In this document: one piece after another, positions 1 to 9,206 of the stretch
How the letters are laid out: the number at the start of each line of letters is the position of its first letter
Position numbering within the stretch: position 1 is the stretch's first letter
Origin: Gammaproteobacteria bacterium
Lineage (GTDB): Bacteria; Pseudomonadota; Gammaproteobacteria; Steroidobacterales; Steroidobacteraceae
Direction: 5' to 3'
Length of the DNA: 64,000 bases
Assembly (NCBI GenBank): GCA_017577615.1
Contig: PKRE01000007.1
Coordinates: 124,001-188,000 of the forward strand
Position numbers and translations under genes: made by a program
Notes under the pieces: model-generated
What the model was told of the DNA's origin: nothing
Seen by the model: only the letters and a program-made list of their open reading frames with translations
Databases searched by the model: none

Positions 1-12
1 ACTCACTGTCAC

Positions 13-29
13 GGGCTGATCGTCAGCCC
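13..29. terminator. Small perfect hairpin at the left edge
   Basis: A 7-bp perfect stem (13-19 with 23-29) has a 3-base loop and lies about 35 bases before the first gene. It could end the gene upstream of the window or sit in the leader of the OmpA-like gene. No T-tract follows it, so the terminator reading is weak. Confidence 0.3.
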
Positions 30-64
30 CTTGACAATGACGAGGCACAGTGAGGAGCGCGACC

Positions 65-752
65 ATGATGAGAAAACCCTTGATTGTCGCTGTCGCGATT
101 GCGTTGAGCAGCAGTGCCGCCTGTGCGGCGGACAAGAACACGTTCACGAAGGAAGAAGGCATCGGCGTCTTGACGGGTGCAACCGCCGGCGCGTTGGTTG
201 GCGGCCCGGTCGGTGCCGCCGTCGGATTCATGGTTGGCGGGATCGTCGGCGACAACATTGGCGCTGCGAAGCGCGCCAATGTGCGCGTGCAGGAGCTCGA
301 GCGCGAGCTGCTCGAGGCGCGCATCGAGCTGGCCAGAGTGAGCGAGCGCATCGGTGGCGACACGATGTTCGATGAGCTCGCGCAGCGGCTGCATACGGAC
401 GTCCTGTTCCGCACCGGTCGAGCGAGCGGAGCTCGATCCGCAAGCGGTTCTGAAGCTTGCCGAGCTTGGCCGATTGCTGGGCTCCTATCCTGGGATCCAG
501 ATCGAGCTGCACGGGTTTGCAGATCCACGCGGCGACGCCGAGATGAACTTGGAGCTGTCGCTGCGTCGCGCGGAAGCGGTCCGCGAAGCCTTGCTCGACG
601 GCGGCGCCGCACCCGAGCAAATCGTGTTGTCTGCGCACGGCGAAGCTTTGTCTACCGCGCCTGAAGGCGATCTCGAAGCCTATGCTTGGGAACGCCGGGT
701 CACGCTCGCGATTCGCTCGGGCCCTGACGTCGCGGTCGCAAGCACACGATAG
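65..752 (+). pseudogene. pdsO: OmpA-family outer-membrane protein, PdsO-like, frameshifted
   Basis: The ATG at 65 follows a good GAGGAG ribosome site at 53-58 and opens a signal peptide ending near ACAAD. A glycine-zipper stretch (GATAGALVGGPVGAA and following) and a short coiled coil come next. The reading frame runs to about 417 (ending ...VLFRTG). The OmpA-like C-terminal domain (ELDPQAVLKLAEL, then HGFADPRGDAEMN and the LSLRRAEAV helix) continues in the next frame to the stop at 750-752. Ignoring one base, for instance T418, gives a continuous FRTGERAELDPQ join, so this is one gene with a +1 indel. The glycine-zipper plus OmpA layout matches PdsO, the OmpA-like partner of proteobacterial dedicated sortase systems. 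The sortase itself would lie left of the window. A sequencing error is as likely as a true pseudogene. Confidence 0.6.
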
Positions 753-859
753 GCAAACGTCCAGGAAGCCAGCGCGCTCGTGCGCTGGCTTCGCCAGAAC
801 GGGCTTGGTGGGGACTCGGGGACGGGGCGCTGCGCGCCGCATCTACGGCTTAGGGCTTA

Positions 860-1627
<768 letters not shown>

Positions 1628-1740
1628 GGTCCTTCTGTCGCGCCAGCGAGGCTGAATGGAGAGGCTATCAGGTTGCAGTCGGCGCAGTGCGCGCGTTCAC
1701 CTGCCCGGCGTAGCCGTCGATCGCACACAGAAGGCAGGCG

Positions 1741-1768
1741 AAAAAGGCCGCACGGCGGCGAGCCGTGC
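1741..1768 (-). terminator. Rho-independent terminator after tRNA-Met
   Basis: On the minus strand a 7-bp perfect stem (GCACGGC/GCCGTGC, 5-base loop) is followed by GGCC and five T residues. It lies about 55 bases downstream of the tRNA-Met 3' end and fits termination of that transcript. Confidence 0.65.
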
Positions 1769-1824
1769 TTCTAGCACAGCTTACAGCCTGATGCCTACAG
1801 CTTAACCGCCTGTGCCTGTATGCG

Positions 1825-1901
1825 TGGTGGCTAGGGTGAGACTCGAACTCACGACCTCGGCATTATGAGTGCCACGCTCTAACCGGCTGAGCTACCTAGC
1901 C
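1825..1901 (-). tRNA. tRNA-Met (CAT), elongator
   Basis: A 77-base cloverleaf on the minus strand. The acceptor stem is GGCTAGG/CCTAGCC with discriminator A and an encoded CCA (1825-1827). The anticodon loop is CTCATAA (anticodon CAT), and the T arm carries the usual TTCGAGT. The body closely follows the elongator tRNA-Met pattern (GTAGCTCAG, GGTTAGAGC) and not the initiator or the tRNA-Ile2 pattern. It sits downstream of ychF on the same strand, with its own terminator. Confidence 0.93.
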
Positions 1902-2011
1902 TTTCTGGCAAACGCACTCGGCCGCCACCTCCGATCGACGGCCTGAGCTGGAGGGAGGCGCATTGTCTGGACGGGAGGCGCCGGTGTCAACCGGCTGCAG
2001 CGGCGCGAGGT

Positions 2012-2053
2012 TCGGGGCGTGGGGCTGGGGCAGTCACCAGCCCCACGCCCCGA
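2012..2053. repeat. Perfect 17-bp hairpin 3 bases past the ychF stop
   Basis: The left arm 2012-2028 (TCGGGGCGTGGGGCTGG) pairs perfectly with 2037-2053 around an 8-base loop. It begins 2-3 bases after the ychF stop codon. There is no T-tract, so it may act as an mRNA-stabilising 3' hairpin or a processing site. The sequence belongs to the GGGGCTGG-rich intergenic family seen throughout the window. Confidence 0.75.
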
Positions 2054-2055
2054 GC

Positions 2056-3147
2056 CTACACATTGAACCGAAAATGCATCACGTCGCCTTCCTGGACGAC
2101 GTACTCCTTGCCCTCGAGCCGCAGCTTGCCGGCTTCCTTTGCGCCCTGCTCGCCTTTGTACGCGATGAAGTCCTCATAGGCGATGACTTCAGCTCGGATG
2201 AACCCCCTCTCGAAATCCGAATGAATGACGCCCGCGGCCTGCGGAGCCGTGGCGCCCGCGCGCACAGTCCACGCACGCACCTCCTTCTCACCGGCGGTGA
2301 AATACGTCTGCAGCCCGAGCAGCGCGTAGGCAGCACGGATCACACGGTTGAGACCGGGCTCCTCCAAGCCGAGCTCTTGCAGGAACTCCGCTCGATCGGC
2401 TTCGTCGAGCTGCGCGATCTCCGCTTCGATGGCCGCACACACGGGCACGACTTCGGCGTTCTCACTCGCCGCGAGCTCGCGAACCGCATCGAGGTGCGGA
2501 TTGTCGGTGAAGCCGTTCTCGGAGACGTTCGCGACGTACATGAGGGGCTTCATCGTGATGAGGTGCAGATCGTGCACGAGCTTGCGCTCTTCGGGGTCCG
2601 TCACGAGCGAACGTGCCGGTTTGCCTGCATCGAGATGATCGCGCAGTGTCTTGAGCAGATCGCGCAGGCGGATCGCATCCTTATCTCCCGCCTTGGACGC
2701 CTTCTCCGCACGCTGCAGTGCACGCTCGACGGTCTCGAGATCCGCCAGTGCGAGCTCGGTATTGATAACCTCGATGTCATCGAGCGGCTTGACCCTGCCG
2801 GCAACGTGCACGACGTCGTCGTTCTCGAAGCAACGAACGACGTGCGCGATGGCATCGGTCTCGCGGATGTGTGCGAGGAACTTGTTGCCGAGCCCCTCGC
2901 CTTTGGAAGCGCCGGCCACAAGGCCCGCGATGTCGACAAATTCGACCGTCGCTGGCACGACGCGCTCAGGTTTGACGATCGCGGCGAGCGCCTGCAAGCG
3001 CGGATCCGGCACCGGCACGACACCGACGTTCGGGTCGATCGTGCAAAAAGGATAGTTCTCCGCCGCAATCTGCGCCCGCGTGAGCGCGTTGAACAGAGTG
3101 GACTTGCCTACGTTCGGCAAGCCGACGATGCCGCATTTGATGCCCAT
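2056..3147 (-). CDS. ychF: Redox-regulated ATPase YchF (Obg-family)
   Basis: A 363-residue TRAFAC-class P-loop protein of the usual length. The P-loop GLPNVGKS is at 9-16, the switch region DIAGLV at 72-77, and the NVSE motif (the Asn-x-x-Glu that gives YchF its ATP preference) is near 206. A central coiled coil is followed by a C-terminal TGS domain ending in EGDVMHFRFNV. YchF binds the ribosome and modulates translation and oxidative-stress responses in other bacteria. It follows pth at a 98-base gap on the same strand, which is the standard pth-ychF pairing. Confidence 0.97.
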   Translation of the reverse strand: MGIKCGIVGLPNVGKSTLFNALTRAQIAAENYPFCTIDPNVGVVPVPDPRLQALAAIVKPERVVPATVEFVDIAGLVAGASKGEGLGNKFLAHIRETDAIAHVVRCFENDDVVHVAGRVKPLDDIEVINTELALADLETVERALQRAEKASKAGDKDAIRLRDLLKTLRDHLDAGKPARSLVTDPEERKLVHDLHLITMKPLMYVANVSENGFTDNPHLDAVRELAASENAEVVPVCAAIEAEIAQLDEADRAEFLQELGLEEPGLNRVIRAAYALLGLQTYFTAGEKEVRAWTVRAGATAPQAAGVIHSDFERGFIRAEVIAYEDFIAYKGEQGAKEAGKLRLEGKEYVVQEGDVMHFRFNV

Positions 3148-3245
3148 TGACGAATTTGAACCGAGGTCTAAGGAAGCTGCGCAAGCCTAACGTGCGAACG
3201 GACCGGCAATTGTTCAATGCCTGCTCCGCCCATGCCGACCGCAGC

Positions 3246-3833
3246 TCACACCGTAGTCTTGCGGTGCAAGCCGTTCATCGCTCGTTCGGCGCCCTGCTCG
3301 AGGAACACCGGAAGCGCATCCGAGGCAGCAGCGATCGCCGCCAGGATCCTCTCCTCCTCTGCTGCCGGCGCTCGGCTCAGCACATAGTCGATGACCTGCA
3401 TACGATCGCCTGGGTGCCCTATGCCAATACGCAGCCGCCAGAAATCGTTGCCGATGTGCGTGATCACATCCCGCAATCCGTTGTGACCGCCGTGCCCGCC
3501 GCCGAACTTGAAGCGCGCCTCGCCGATGGGCAGATCGAGCTCATCGTGCGCGATGAGGATCTCCTCGGGCGGCACCTTCAGGTAATCGACGATCGCGCGC
3601 ACCGACAGGCCGCTGCGGTTCATGTACGTCATCGGCTTGAGCAGGGTGATCTCCTGCTCGCCGAGCTGCACGCGCGCGATATCGCCCTGGTAGCGAGCGT
3701 GGCTGCGGAACCGTCCACCAAGCCGCGAAGCGAGCGCATCGACGAACCAAAAGCCGGCGTTGTGGCGGGTGAGCAAGTGCTCCGGCCCTGGGTTGCCGAG
3801 CCCCACGATGACTTTGAGTGGAGTACCTGGCAT
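3246..3833 (-). CDS. pth: Peptidyl-tRNA hydrolase
   Basis: A 195-residue Pth starting at the ATG at 3833 (MPGTPLKVIVGLGNPG). Upstream in-frame residues do not fit the family. The invariant NPG (14-16) and the catalytic His24 with Asn25 (HNAGF) are present, as are the Asn in KPMTYMNRSG and the DELDLP motif. The enzyme frees peptides from prematurely released peptidyl-tRNA. It sits between rplY and ychF as in most gammaproteobacteria. A strong terminator lies just upstream, so it may need its own promoter or read-through. Confidence 0.96.
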   Translation of the reverse strand: MPGTPLKVIVGLGNPGPEHLLTRHNAGFWFVDALASRLGGRFRSHARYQGDIARVQLGEQEITLLKPMTYMNRSGLSVRAIVDYLKVPPEEILIAHDELDLPIGEARFKFGGGHGGHNGLRDVITHIGNDFWRLRIGIGHPGDRMQVIDYVLSRAPAAEEERILAAIAAASDALPVFLEQGAERAMNGLHRKTTV

Positions 3834-3847
3834 AGCAACGAACCCAC

Positions 3848-3883
3848 TAAAAAGAAAACGGCCGGCGCGCAACGGCCGGCCGT
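3848..3883 (-). terminator. Rho-independent terminator after rplY
   Basis: Read on the minus strand, a 9-bp perfect stem (ACGGCCGGC/GCCGGCCGT, at 3875-3883 and 3858-3866) has an 8-base loop and is followed directly by TTTTCTTTTT. It is placed between rplY and pth and is the strongest intrinsic terminator in the window. Confidence 0.88.
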
Positions 3884-3905
3884 ACGCAATCTCGCAAGAC
3901 CAAGG

Positions 3906-4562
3906 TTACTTCTTGGCCGCACCCCCAGCCGCAGCGTTGCTTGCGCCCGCTGCCTGCTCGGCAGCAGGCTCTGCCTCCTCGGCCGCCCGCGGCGGATGAA
4001 TCACCACGACCGGCAGGTTGCGGCCGTGCGCAAGGTCGACCAGCGTCACGCCGGGCGGCAGCTCGAGATCGGACAGACGCTTGATCTCGTTGAGCACCAT
4101 GGAGGACAGATCCACTGTAATGTACTCGGGCAGATCCTTCGGTAAACACTCCACCAAGACGTCGTTCAGCAAGTGCGACACCAGTCCGCCTTGGCTCTTG
4201 ACGCCGGGCGCGTTGGCACCGCCCACGAAATGCAACGGCACGCGCATGTGCAGCGGCTCGTCCTCGAGCACGCGCTGCAGATCCAAGTGCAGGATCTGAT
4301 TCTTCGCGGGGTGGCGCTGCACGTCCTTCAGGATCGCCGGATACGTCTCGCCGTTGACCTTGAGCGCGATGATCGTCGAATAAAAGCGCTCATTGTCGAG
4401 CAAGGTCAGCAGGTTCTGGTGATCCAGCGTAATCAGACGCGGCGGTTGCTTGCCGCCATAGAGGATCGCCGGCACCTTCCCGGAACGACGCAGGCGGCGG
4501 CTCGCACTCTTGCCCTGCACACCATCCCGAGGGTCGGCGACGAGTTCGAATGAGATTCTCAT
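3906..4562 (-). CDS. rplY: 50S ribosomal protein L25/general stress protein Ctc
   Basis: A 218-residue L25 of the long Ctc type: an N-terminal 5S-rRNA-binding domain (about 1-95, with ASRRLRRSGKVPAILYG) plus the C-terminal TL5 domain (about 100-200). It ends in an alanine-rich tail finishing GGAAKK. The ATG at 4562 is chosen because translation before it has no family similarity and a GGAG ribosome site lies 8 bases upstream. It is downstream of prs in the same direction with a 190-base gap, and a terminator follows it. Confidence 0.96.
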   Translation of the reverse strand: MRISFELVADPRDGVQGKSASRRLRRSGKVPAILYGGKQPPRLITLDHQNLLTLLDNERFYSTIIALKVNGETYPAILKDVQRHPAKNQILHLDLQRVLEDEPLHMRVPLHFVGGANAPGVKSQGGLVSHLLNDVLVECLPKDLPEYITVDLSSMVLNEIKRLSDLELPPGVTLVDLAHGRNLPVVVIHPPRAAEEAEPAAEQAAGASNAAAGGAAKK

Positions 4563-4752
4563 GATTGGCTCCAATTGAGATGGACCAGGCGATCGCACGA
4601 GGAGCGACGAAGTCGGAGGCTCCGTTCGCGTCGATCACCGACCGACCGGAGTGCAAGTTCGCGACCAAACTTGCACCCGGCTTGGCAACGCAGCGCAAGG
4701 CTTCCCGTCGGCGGGCTCGGGCCGCCGCTTCGCCGCCTGGGCGCTGCCTCGC

Positions 4753-5715
4753 TCAATCTATGTACAACGAGCTTACGCTCTCTTCGTCGCGGATGCGGCG
4801 CATCGTCTCCGCCAGCAAGCCCGCGACGGACAGCTGACGGATCTTTGGGCACGCTTTCGCCTCTTCGCGCAGCGAAATCGTATCGGTGACGACCAGCTCA
4901 TCGAGCTGCGACTTCGTCACGCGCTCCACTGCCGGCCCCGACAAGACCGCGTGCGTGACGTACGCAACCACACGCTTGGCGCCGGCCTCCTTCAATGCCG
5001 CTGCCGCATGACAGAGCGTGCCCGCCGTATCGACGAGGTCGTCGATGATGACACAAGTCTTGTCTTTGACCTCGCCGATGATGTTCATCACCTCGGACTC
5101 GTTCGGACGCGGGCGGCGCTTGTCGATGATTGCAAGGTCCGCATCGTCGAGGCGCTTTGCCATCGCTCGCGCTCGCACGACCCCACCCACGTCAGGCGAG
5201 ACGACGATGAGGTTCTCGTACTTCTGCTTCCACACGTCGCCGAGCAGCACCGGCGAAGCGTAGACATTGTCCACCGGAATGTCGAAGAAGCCTTGCACTT
5301 GGTCGGCGTGCAAATCGACCGTCAGCACACGATCGACGCCAGCGCCCACGATCATGTTCGCAACGAGCTTCGCAGTAATCGCAACACGCTGCGCGCGCGG
5401 ACGACGATCCTGACGCGCGTAGCCGAAATACGGGATGACCGCCGTGATCCTGCCGGCCGAAGCGCGCCGACACGCATCGACCATCACGAGCAGCTCCATC
5501 AGGTGATCGTTGGCAGGTGGAGAGGTCGGCTGCACGATGAAGATATCGCGGCCACGGACATTCTCGAGCAGCTCGACGGTCGTCTCGGAATCGCTGAAGC
5601 GCCCTACTGTAGCGCGTCCGAGCGGCATCATCAGATGGCGCGCGATATCGTGAGCGAGTTGCGGGTTAGCATTACCCGTCAACACGGTCATCGAGGAACG
5701 ATCAGCCATTACCAT
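4753..5715 (-). CDS. prs: Ribose-phosphate pyrophosphokinase
   Basis: A 320-residue PRPP synthase, which makes PRPP from ribose 5-phosphate and ATP for purine, pyrimidine, His, Trp and NAD synthesis. Family motifs are all present: GRFSDSET near the N-terminus, the ATP loop YFGYARQDRR, the metal site DLHADQ, and the PRPP-binding loop VIIDDLVDTAGT. The ATG at 5715 has GGGAG 5 bases upstream. A TTG at 5727 and an ATG at 5709 are in frame but fit the ribosome site less well. It lies between tRNA-Gln and rplY, as in Pseudomonas. Confidence 0.96.
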   Translation of the reverse strand: MVMADRSSMTVLTGNANPQLAHDIARHLMMPLGRATVGRFSDSETTVELLENVRGRDIFIVQPTSPPANDHLMELLVMVDACRRASAGRITAVIPYFGYARQDRRPRAQRVAITAKLVANMIVGAGVDRVLTVDLHADQVQGFFDIPVDNVYASPVLLGDVWKQKYENLIVVSPDVGGVVRARAMAKRLDDADLAIIDKRRPRPNESEVMNIIGEVKDKTCVIIDDLVDTAGTLCHAAAALKEAGAKRVVAYVTHAVLSGPAVERVTKSQLDELVVTDTISLREEAKACPKIRQLSVAGLLAETMRRIRDEESVSSLYID

Positions 5716-5729
5716 TACAGCTCCCAACG

Positions 5730-5813
5730 GGCTGCAGGCTGTAAGCGATGGGCCGCAGGCAGAAGGCTGCGTCGGCGCTTCTAGCTCCAGCCTATGACTT
5801 ACAGCCTGCAGCC
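5730..5813. repeat. Perfect 16-bp inverted repeat between prs and tRNA-Gln
   Basis: The arms 5730-5745 (GGCTGCAGGCTGTAAG) and 5798-5813 are exact complements, separated by 52 bases that contain further GGCTG/CAGCC copies. The element fills the spacer between the tRNA-Gln CCA end and the prs ribosome site. It is one of the GGCTG-type intergenic repeats of this genome. Confidence 0.75.
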
Positions 5814-5820
5814 TTGGAAT

Positions 5821-5895
5821 TGGCTGGGGCGGAAGGATTCGAACCTCCGAATGGCGGGATCAAAACCCGCTGCCTTACCACTTGGCTACGCCCCA
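5821..5895 (-). tRNA. tRNA-Gln (TTG)
   Basis: A 75-base cloverleaf. The acceptor has the unusual 5' T and GGGGC pairing typical of tRNA-Gln, and CCA is encoded at 5821-5823. The anticodon loop TTTTGAT gives anticodon TTG. It lies 14 bases downstream of ispE and upstream of prs on the same strand, the conserved ispE-tRNA-Gln-prs order, so it is probably processed from a longer transcript. Confidence 0.94.
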
Positions 5896-5909
5896 AGAAC
5901 TCTTGCAAC

Positions 5910-6824
5910 TCAACCGTCGTGCCCGGCACGCTGCGAGCCCGCTCTGCATTGCTGCGGCTCCTCCGCGAGCCGATCGAGCAAAGGCGAGCGATTCATACCG
6001 CGAACGACGAATCCCGTCCAACGCGCAGGGAGCTGCGCCAAAACGGCCCTGGCGGCCTCCTCGTCCGGCATGGATACGAATACGCACGCACCCGTGCCAG
6101 TCAAGCGGGCCGAACCGAATCGTCCAAGCCAATCAAGCGCTTCGGCGATTTCAGGATAGCGCCCGCGCACGGTAGACGTGCAATCGTTGCGACCACCCCC
6201 CGCGAGAAAGGCGCGTATTGTCGTGACCGGAGAATTGCGTGTCAATTCAGGAGCCTGAAAGATCTCCGCCGTGCTCACATTTGCCTGCGGTTTGACGACG
6301 AGGTACACGTTTTCCGGAAAGTCTTGCGGCGAAACTTGCTCACCGATGCCCTCCACCCACGCGGCGCGCCCGCGCACGAACACGGGCACATCGGCGCCAA
6401 GGCGCAGCCCTAGCTCGGCCAGATCCTCCTCACTCAGTTCCAGGCCCCACAGGCGATTGAGCGCAACCAAGACAGTGGCCGCATCCGAGCTACCACCGCC
6501 GAGCCCCGCCTGCATCGGCACGCGCTTCTCCACCGCGATCGCCACGCCTTCGTTCACCTCAGCGTGCGCGGCAAGCAGCCGTGCGGCCCGCACGACGAGA
6601 TCCTGATCCGCGGGAATCTCGCCGGGACCGGCAATGCGCTCGATGATGCCGGCAGGACGACGATAGAACCGTAGCGCGTCCGCAAGATCGATGAACTGCA
6701 GCGCGGACTGCAGCAGATGGTAGCCGTCAGGGCGGCGCCCCACGATGTGCAGGCACAAATTGAGCTTGGCGGGCGCCGGCCAGGGCTTGGCCGTGCCGAG
6801 CGGCGTCTGCATCTCGTCCATCAT
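5910..6824 (-). CDS. ispE: 4-diphosphocytidyl-2-C-methyl-D-erythritol kinase
   Basis: A 304-residue GHMP kinase of the MEP isoprenoid pathway; it phosphorylates CDP-ME at the 2-hydroxyl. The N-terminal APAKLNL contributes the catalytic Lys, and PMQAGLGGGSSDAAT is the ATP loop. A C-terminal LTGTGACVF glycine loop is also seen. The start at 6824 makes an ATGA overlap with the lolB stop, indicating translational coupling. The reading frame extends far upstream without family similarity, so the longer version is rejected. Confidence 0.95.
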   Translation of the reverse strand: MMDEMQTPLGTAKPWPAPAKLNLCLHIVGRRPDGYHLLQSALQFIDLADALRFYRRPAGIIERIAGPGEIPADQDLVVRAARLLAAHAEVNEGVAIAVEKRVPMQAGLGGGSSDAATVLVALNRLWGLELSEEDLAELGLRLGADVPVFVRGRAAWVEGIGEQVSPQDFPENVYLVVKPQANVSTAEIFQAPELTRNSPVTTIRAFLAGGGRNDCTSTVRGRYPEIAEALDWLGRFGSARLTGTGACVFVSMPDEEAARAVLAQLPARWTGFVVRGMNRSPLLDRLAEEPQQCRAGSQRAGHDG

Positions 6825-7414
6825 GGGTCGAACGACCACGAATCGACGACGATGCGTACGCGCGTATCTCCGCTCGCGGCGCGTATGCGTCGTGGCAAGC
6901 GCACGCCGCAAGCGTCCGAGTACTGGTATTCGATGCGCCAGCCGTCCTGCTCGAGCGTCGGCATCTCTCCTGCGGGATCGGACAGCCAGCGGTGCTCGCC
7001 CGGGGCCGGCAGCCCAAGCATCCAGTAGCGCAGCTTGTCGGCAGGCACACGCGTGCCGAGCCGCGACTCGAGCTCGAGCCATGCCTCGTCGGCCTCATAA
7101 ACCCGCCCATCCCCCGTTTCCACCTTCAACCGAGGCGATCCTGCCCGCGGGCTCACCAGCTGCAGCCGCACACTGCCGATGCCGACCGGTCCGCGGATGC
7201 GGATGTCGGCCCGGTCCTTGCGCTGCGCCCAAGCGAACGAGCCGGAACCGCCGCTGCCGCCACCCGATACGCCAAGGCGACCGCGCGCTTCCCAGCGTGA
7301 GACCTGGGCGAGATCTTGCGGAACGGCCGTGCCGGGACGAGTCGGCGCACCCGCGCAGCCGACGATGACGGCGCACACCATTGCGATTCCAAGTGCCCTC
7401 AGCCGACCAGGCAT
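6821..7414 (-). CDS. lolB: Outer-membrane lipoprotein LolB
   Basis: A 197-residue lipoprotein receptor that takes lipoproteins from LolA and inserts them in the outer membrane. The N-terminus is a lipoprotein signal with lipobox VIVGC (Cys20). The mature part shows the LolB pattern RWEARGRLGV, then a beta-rich body with WMLGLPAPG. It is followed with a 4-base overlap by ispE and preceded 9 bases away by the TPR lipoprotein gene, so the three form one operon. Confidence 0.93.
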   Translation of the reverse strand: MPGRLRALGIAMVCAVIVGCAGAPTRPGTAVPQDLAQVSRWEARGRLGVSGGGSGGSGSFAWAQRKDRADIRIRGPVGIGSVRLQLVSPRAGSPRLKVETGDGRVYEADEAWLELESRLGTRVPADKLRYWMLGLPAPGEHRWLSDPAGEMPTLEQDGWRIEYQYSDACGVRLPRRIRAASGDTRVRIVVDSWSFDP

Positions 7415-7423
7415 GTCTTCCCT

Positions 7424-9118
7424 TCAGCGCTTCTTCGCGTCGAGCTCTTGCAGACGCTTCTTGAGATCGTCGTGCTCGGGGAAGCGCTCGATCGCGCGCA
7501 TGAGCGTCGTGCGCGCTTCATCCTCTCGCCCGAGCGACATCAGCACGGCACCGAGATGTTCCTCCACCTCCGGGTCGCTGATGCGGCGCCTGGCCTTCTC
7601 CAGATATTCGAGGGCCTCCTCGTGGCGCCCGAGGCGGTGCAGCGCCCAGCCCATGCTGTCGAGGACAGCCCCGCTGTCCGGGGTCTGTCGTAGCGCCTGC
7701 TCGATGAGGTTGTATCCTTCGCGATAGCGCGTCGTCCGATCGACGAGTGTGTAGCCGAGCGCATTGAGCGCCACGGGATCGTCTGGGCGCTTTGCGAGCA
7801 AAGCGCGCAGCTCATCGATCGCAGCGTTCACCTGATCGGTGGCTTCGAGCTGAAACACGCGCGCGTAGCGCAGATCCACCACATCCGGATATTGCTCGAT
7901 GGCTTGGTCCAGCAGCTCGATCGCGGCCGCCGGCTCGCCGTTCTCCGCGAGCAGTGCCGCACGCGCCGTGATGCTTTCGATGCGGTAGCGGGGACGGGCC
8001 GCGCCGAAATCCTCCATGTGCTTCAGACCCGCTTCGAGCCCTTCCTGCTTGATCTTGATGCGCGCCGCGCGCATCTGGGCGGCGGTCGCGAAGTCGCTGC
8101 CCGCGACACGGCTGTAGAGCTGTAAAGCATCGTTCCAGTTTTGGCGCGACTCGGCGATGGCACCGAGATAGTAAAGCGACTCGTACACGAAGCGTCCGCT
8201 GGTGACGAGATTCGTGTAGCGCTTGGCCGCGGCGTCGTTGTTGCCCAAGCGGAAGTCCAAGTCCGCCAGCGCACGCTCCACCAGCACCGAGACTTCGTCC
8301 CCGCTCGCAAGCGCAGCCAGCTCCTTCTTGCCCTCCTCTTCGCGGCCGAGCTGAAGCAGCAGCAGGGCATACTCCAATCGGTGCGTATCGCGATCGTCAT
8401 TCTCGAGTACGGCTTTGACGGTCTCGAGGGCGTGCTCGCCATGGCCGGTCAGCAGCTGCGCGCGTGCGAGCAGCAATGCGGCGGGCGACCAGTACGGGCC
8501 GAGCTCGCGGGCCTTCTGCGCATGCTCAAGGGCCAGCGCGAAGTTGTCAGATTGCAATGCCGACTGGGCCAGTGCGTAATGCGCCTCGGCCAAGTCGGGG
8601 TACTTGGCCACGAGCTTCTGGAGCACGCTGGTGACGGCGGCCTCGGGCAGCTCCTCGGCCAACTGCGGCAGGAGCGCCAGGAAACCTGCTTGCGGGTTGA
8701 TGTATGCCGTCTCGAGCAAGGCGCCGAGATGCTCTGCCGCCTCGTCGAGCTGATAGAGCTGCAGGGCGACGAAGGCAGCATGTCGACGCGCCTCCTCGCT
8801 CGTCTCGTTGAGCTCGAGCCACCGCGCAGCGGCTTGCGCGGCGATGCTCCATTGACGATGCTCGTAGGCCACGCGCGCCGCCTGCTCGGCGAGCAGCTCA
8901 TCCTGGGCATCCATGGCGGCGCGCAGGTATGCCTTAGAGGCCGCAAGGTACTCGCCGCGTTGCAAGGCTGCTTCCGCTTCTTCCACGAACGAGCTTGGAT
9001 CGGCGACTGCCGCATCCTGTGCTTCAGCCGAGGACAGCACGTGAGACGCGCAGGCGGCAAGGAACAGGCAGAGCAGCGCAGAGCAGCCGGCGCGGGCGAT
9101 CAATGTTGCGGAATTCAT
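7424..9118 (-). CDS. TPR-repeat lipoprotein next to lolB/hemA
   Basis: A 564-residue protein with a lipoprotein signal (lipobox LAACAS) and TPR units over most of its length. The C-terminal repeats are clearest (ALNALGYTLVDRT, LDSMGWALHRLG, EEHLGAVLMSLG). Orthologues occupy the same place between hemA and lolB in Pseudomonas. The exact function is not established; its place with lolB suggests an envelope scaffold role. It is divergent from hemA over an 88-base promoter region. Confidence 0.85.
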   Translation of the reverse strand: MNSATLIARAGCSALLCLFLAACASHVLSSAEAQDAAVADPSSFVEEAEAALQRGEYLAASKAYLRAAMDAQDELLAEQAARVAYEHRQWSIAAQAAARWLELNETSEEARRHAAFVALQLYQLDEAAEHLGALLETAYINPQAGFLALLPQLAEELPEAAVTSVLQKLVAKYPDLAEAHYALAQSALQSDNFALALEHAQKARELGPYWSPAALLLARAQLLTGHGEHALETVKAVLENDDRDTHRLEYALLLLQLGREEEGKKELAALASGDEVSVLVERALADLDFRLGNNDAAAKRYTNLVTSGRFVYESLYYLGAIAESRQNWNDALQLYSRVAGSDFATAAQMRAARIKIKQEGLEAGLKHMEDFGAARPRYRIESITARAALLAENGEPAAAIELLDQAIEQYPDVVDLRYARVFQLEATDQVNAAIDELRALLAKRPDDPVALNALGYTLVDRTTRYREGYNLIEQALRQTPDSGAVLDSMGWALHRLGRHEEALEYLEKARRRISDPEVEEHLGAVLMSLGREDEARTTLMRAIERFPEHDDLKKRLQELDAKKR

Positions 9119-9152
9119 CTTGGAGCCACTATAGCAGGTAACGTTCCTACGC

Positions 9153-9181
9153 TTGTCATCCCGGTGACCTTACCGGACAAT
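9153..9181 (+). promoter_or_regulatory. Candidate sigma-70 promoter of hemA
   Basis: TTGTCA (9153-9158) and GACAAT (9176-9181) are 17 bases apart, 26 bases before the hemA start. The -35 matches the consensus at 5 of 6 positions and the -10 at 4 of 6. Confidence 0.45.
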
Positions 9182-9206
9182 CACCCCGGCTGCGCCAGCA
9201 TCTCGA

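Noticed and set aside
31..60. TTGACA at 31-36 as a promoter for the OmpA-like gene
   Set aside because: No -10-like hexamer lies 16-18 bases downstream.
1963..3150. 395-codon open frame on the plus strand
   Set aside because: It is exactly antisense to ychF, has no recognisable domain, and is explained by the high GC content suppressing stop codons.
4651..5784. 377-codon open frame on the plus strand
   Set aside because: It is antisense to prs, lacks family motifs, and prs is certain.
9122..9135. TGCTATAGT on the minus strand as the promoter of the TPR gene
   Set aside because: It would leave a leader of only about 4 bases and there is no -35 match; it was not strong enough to list.
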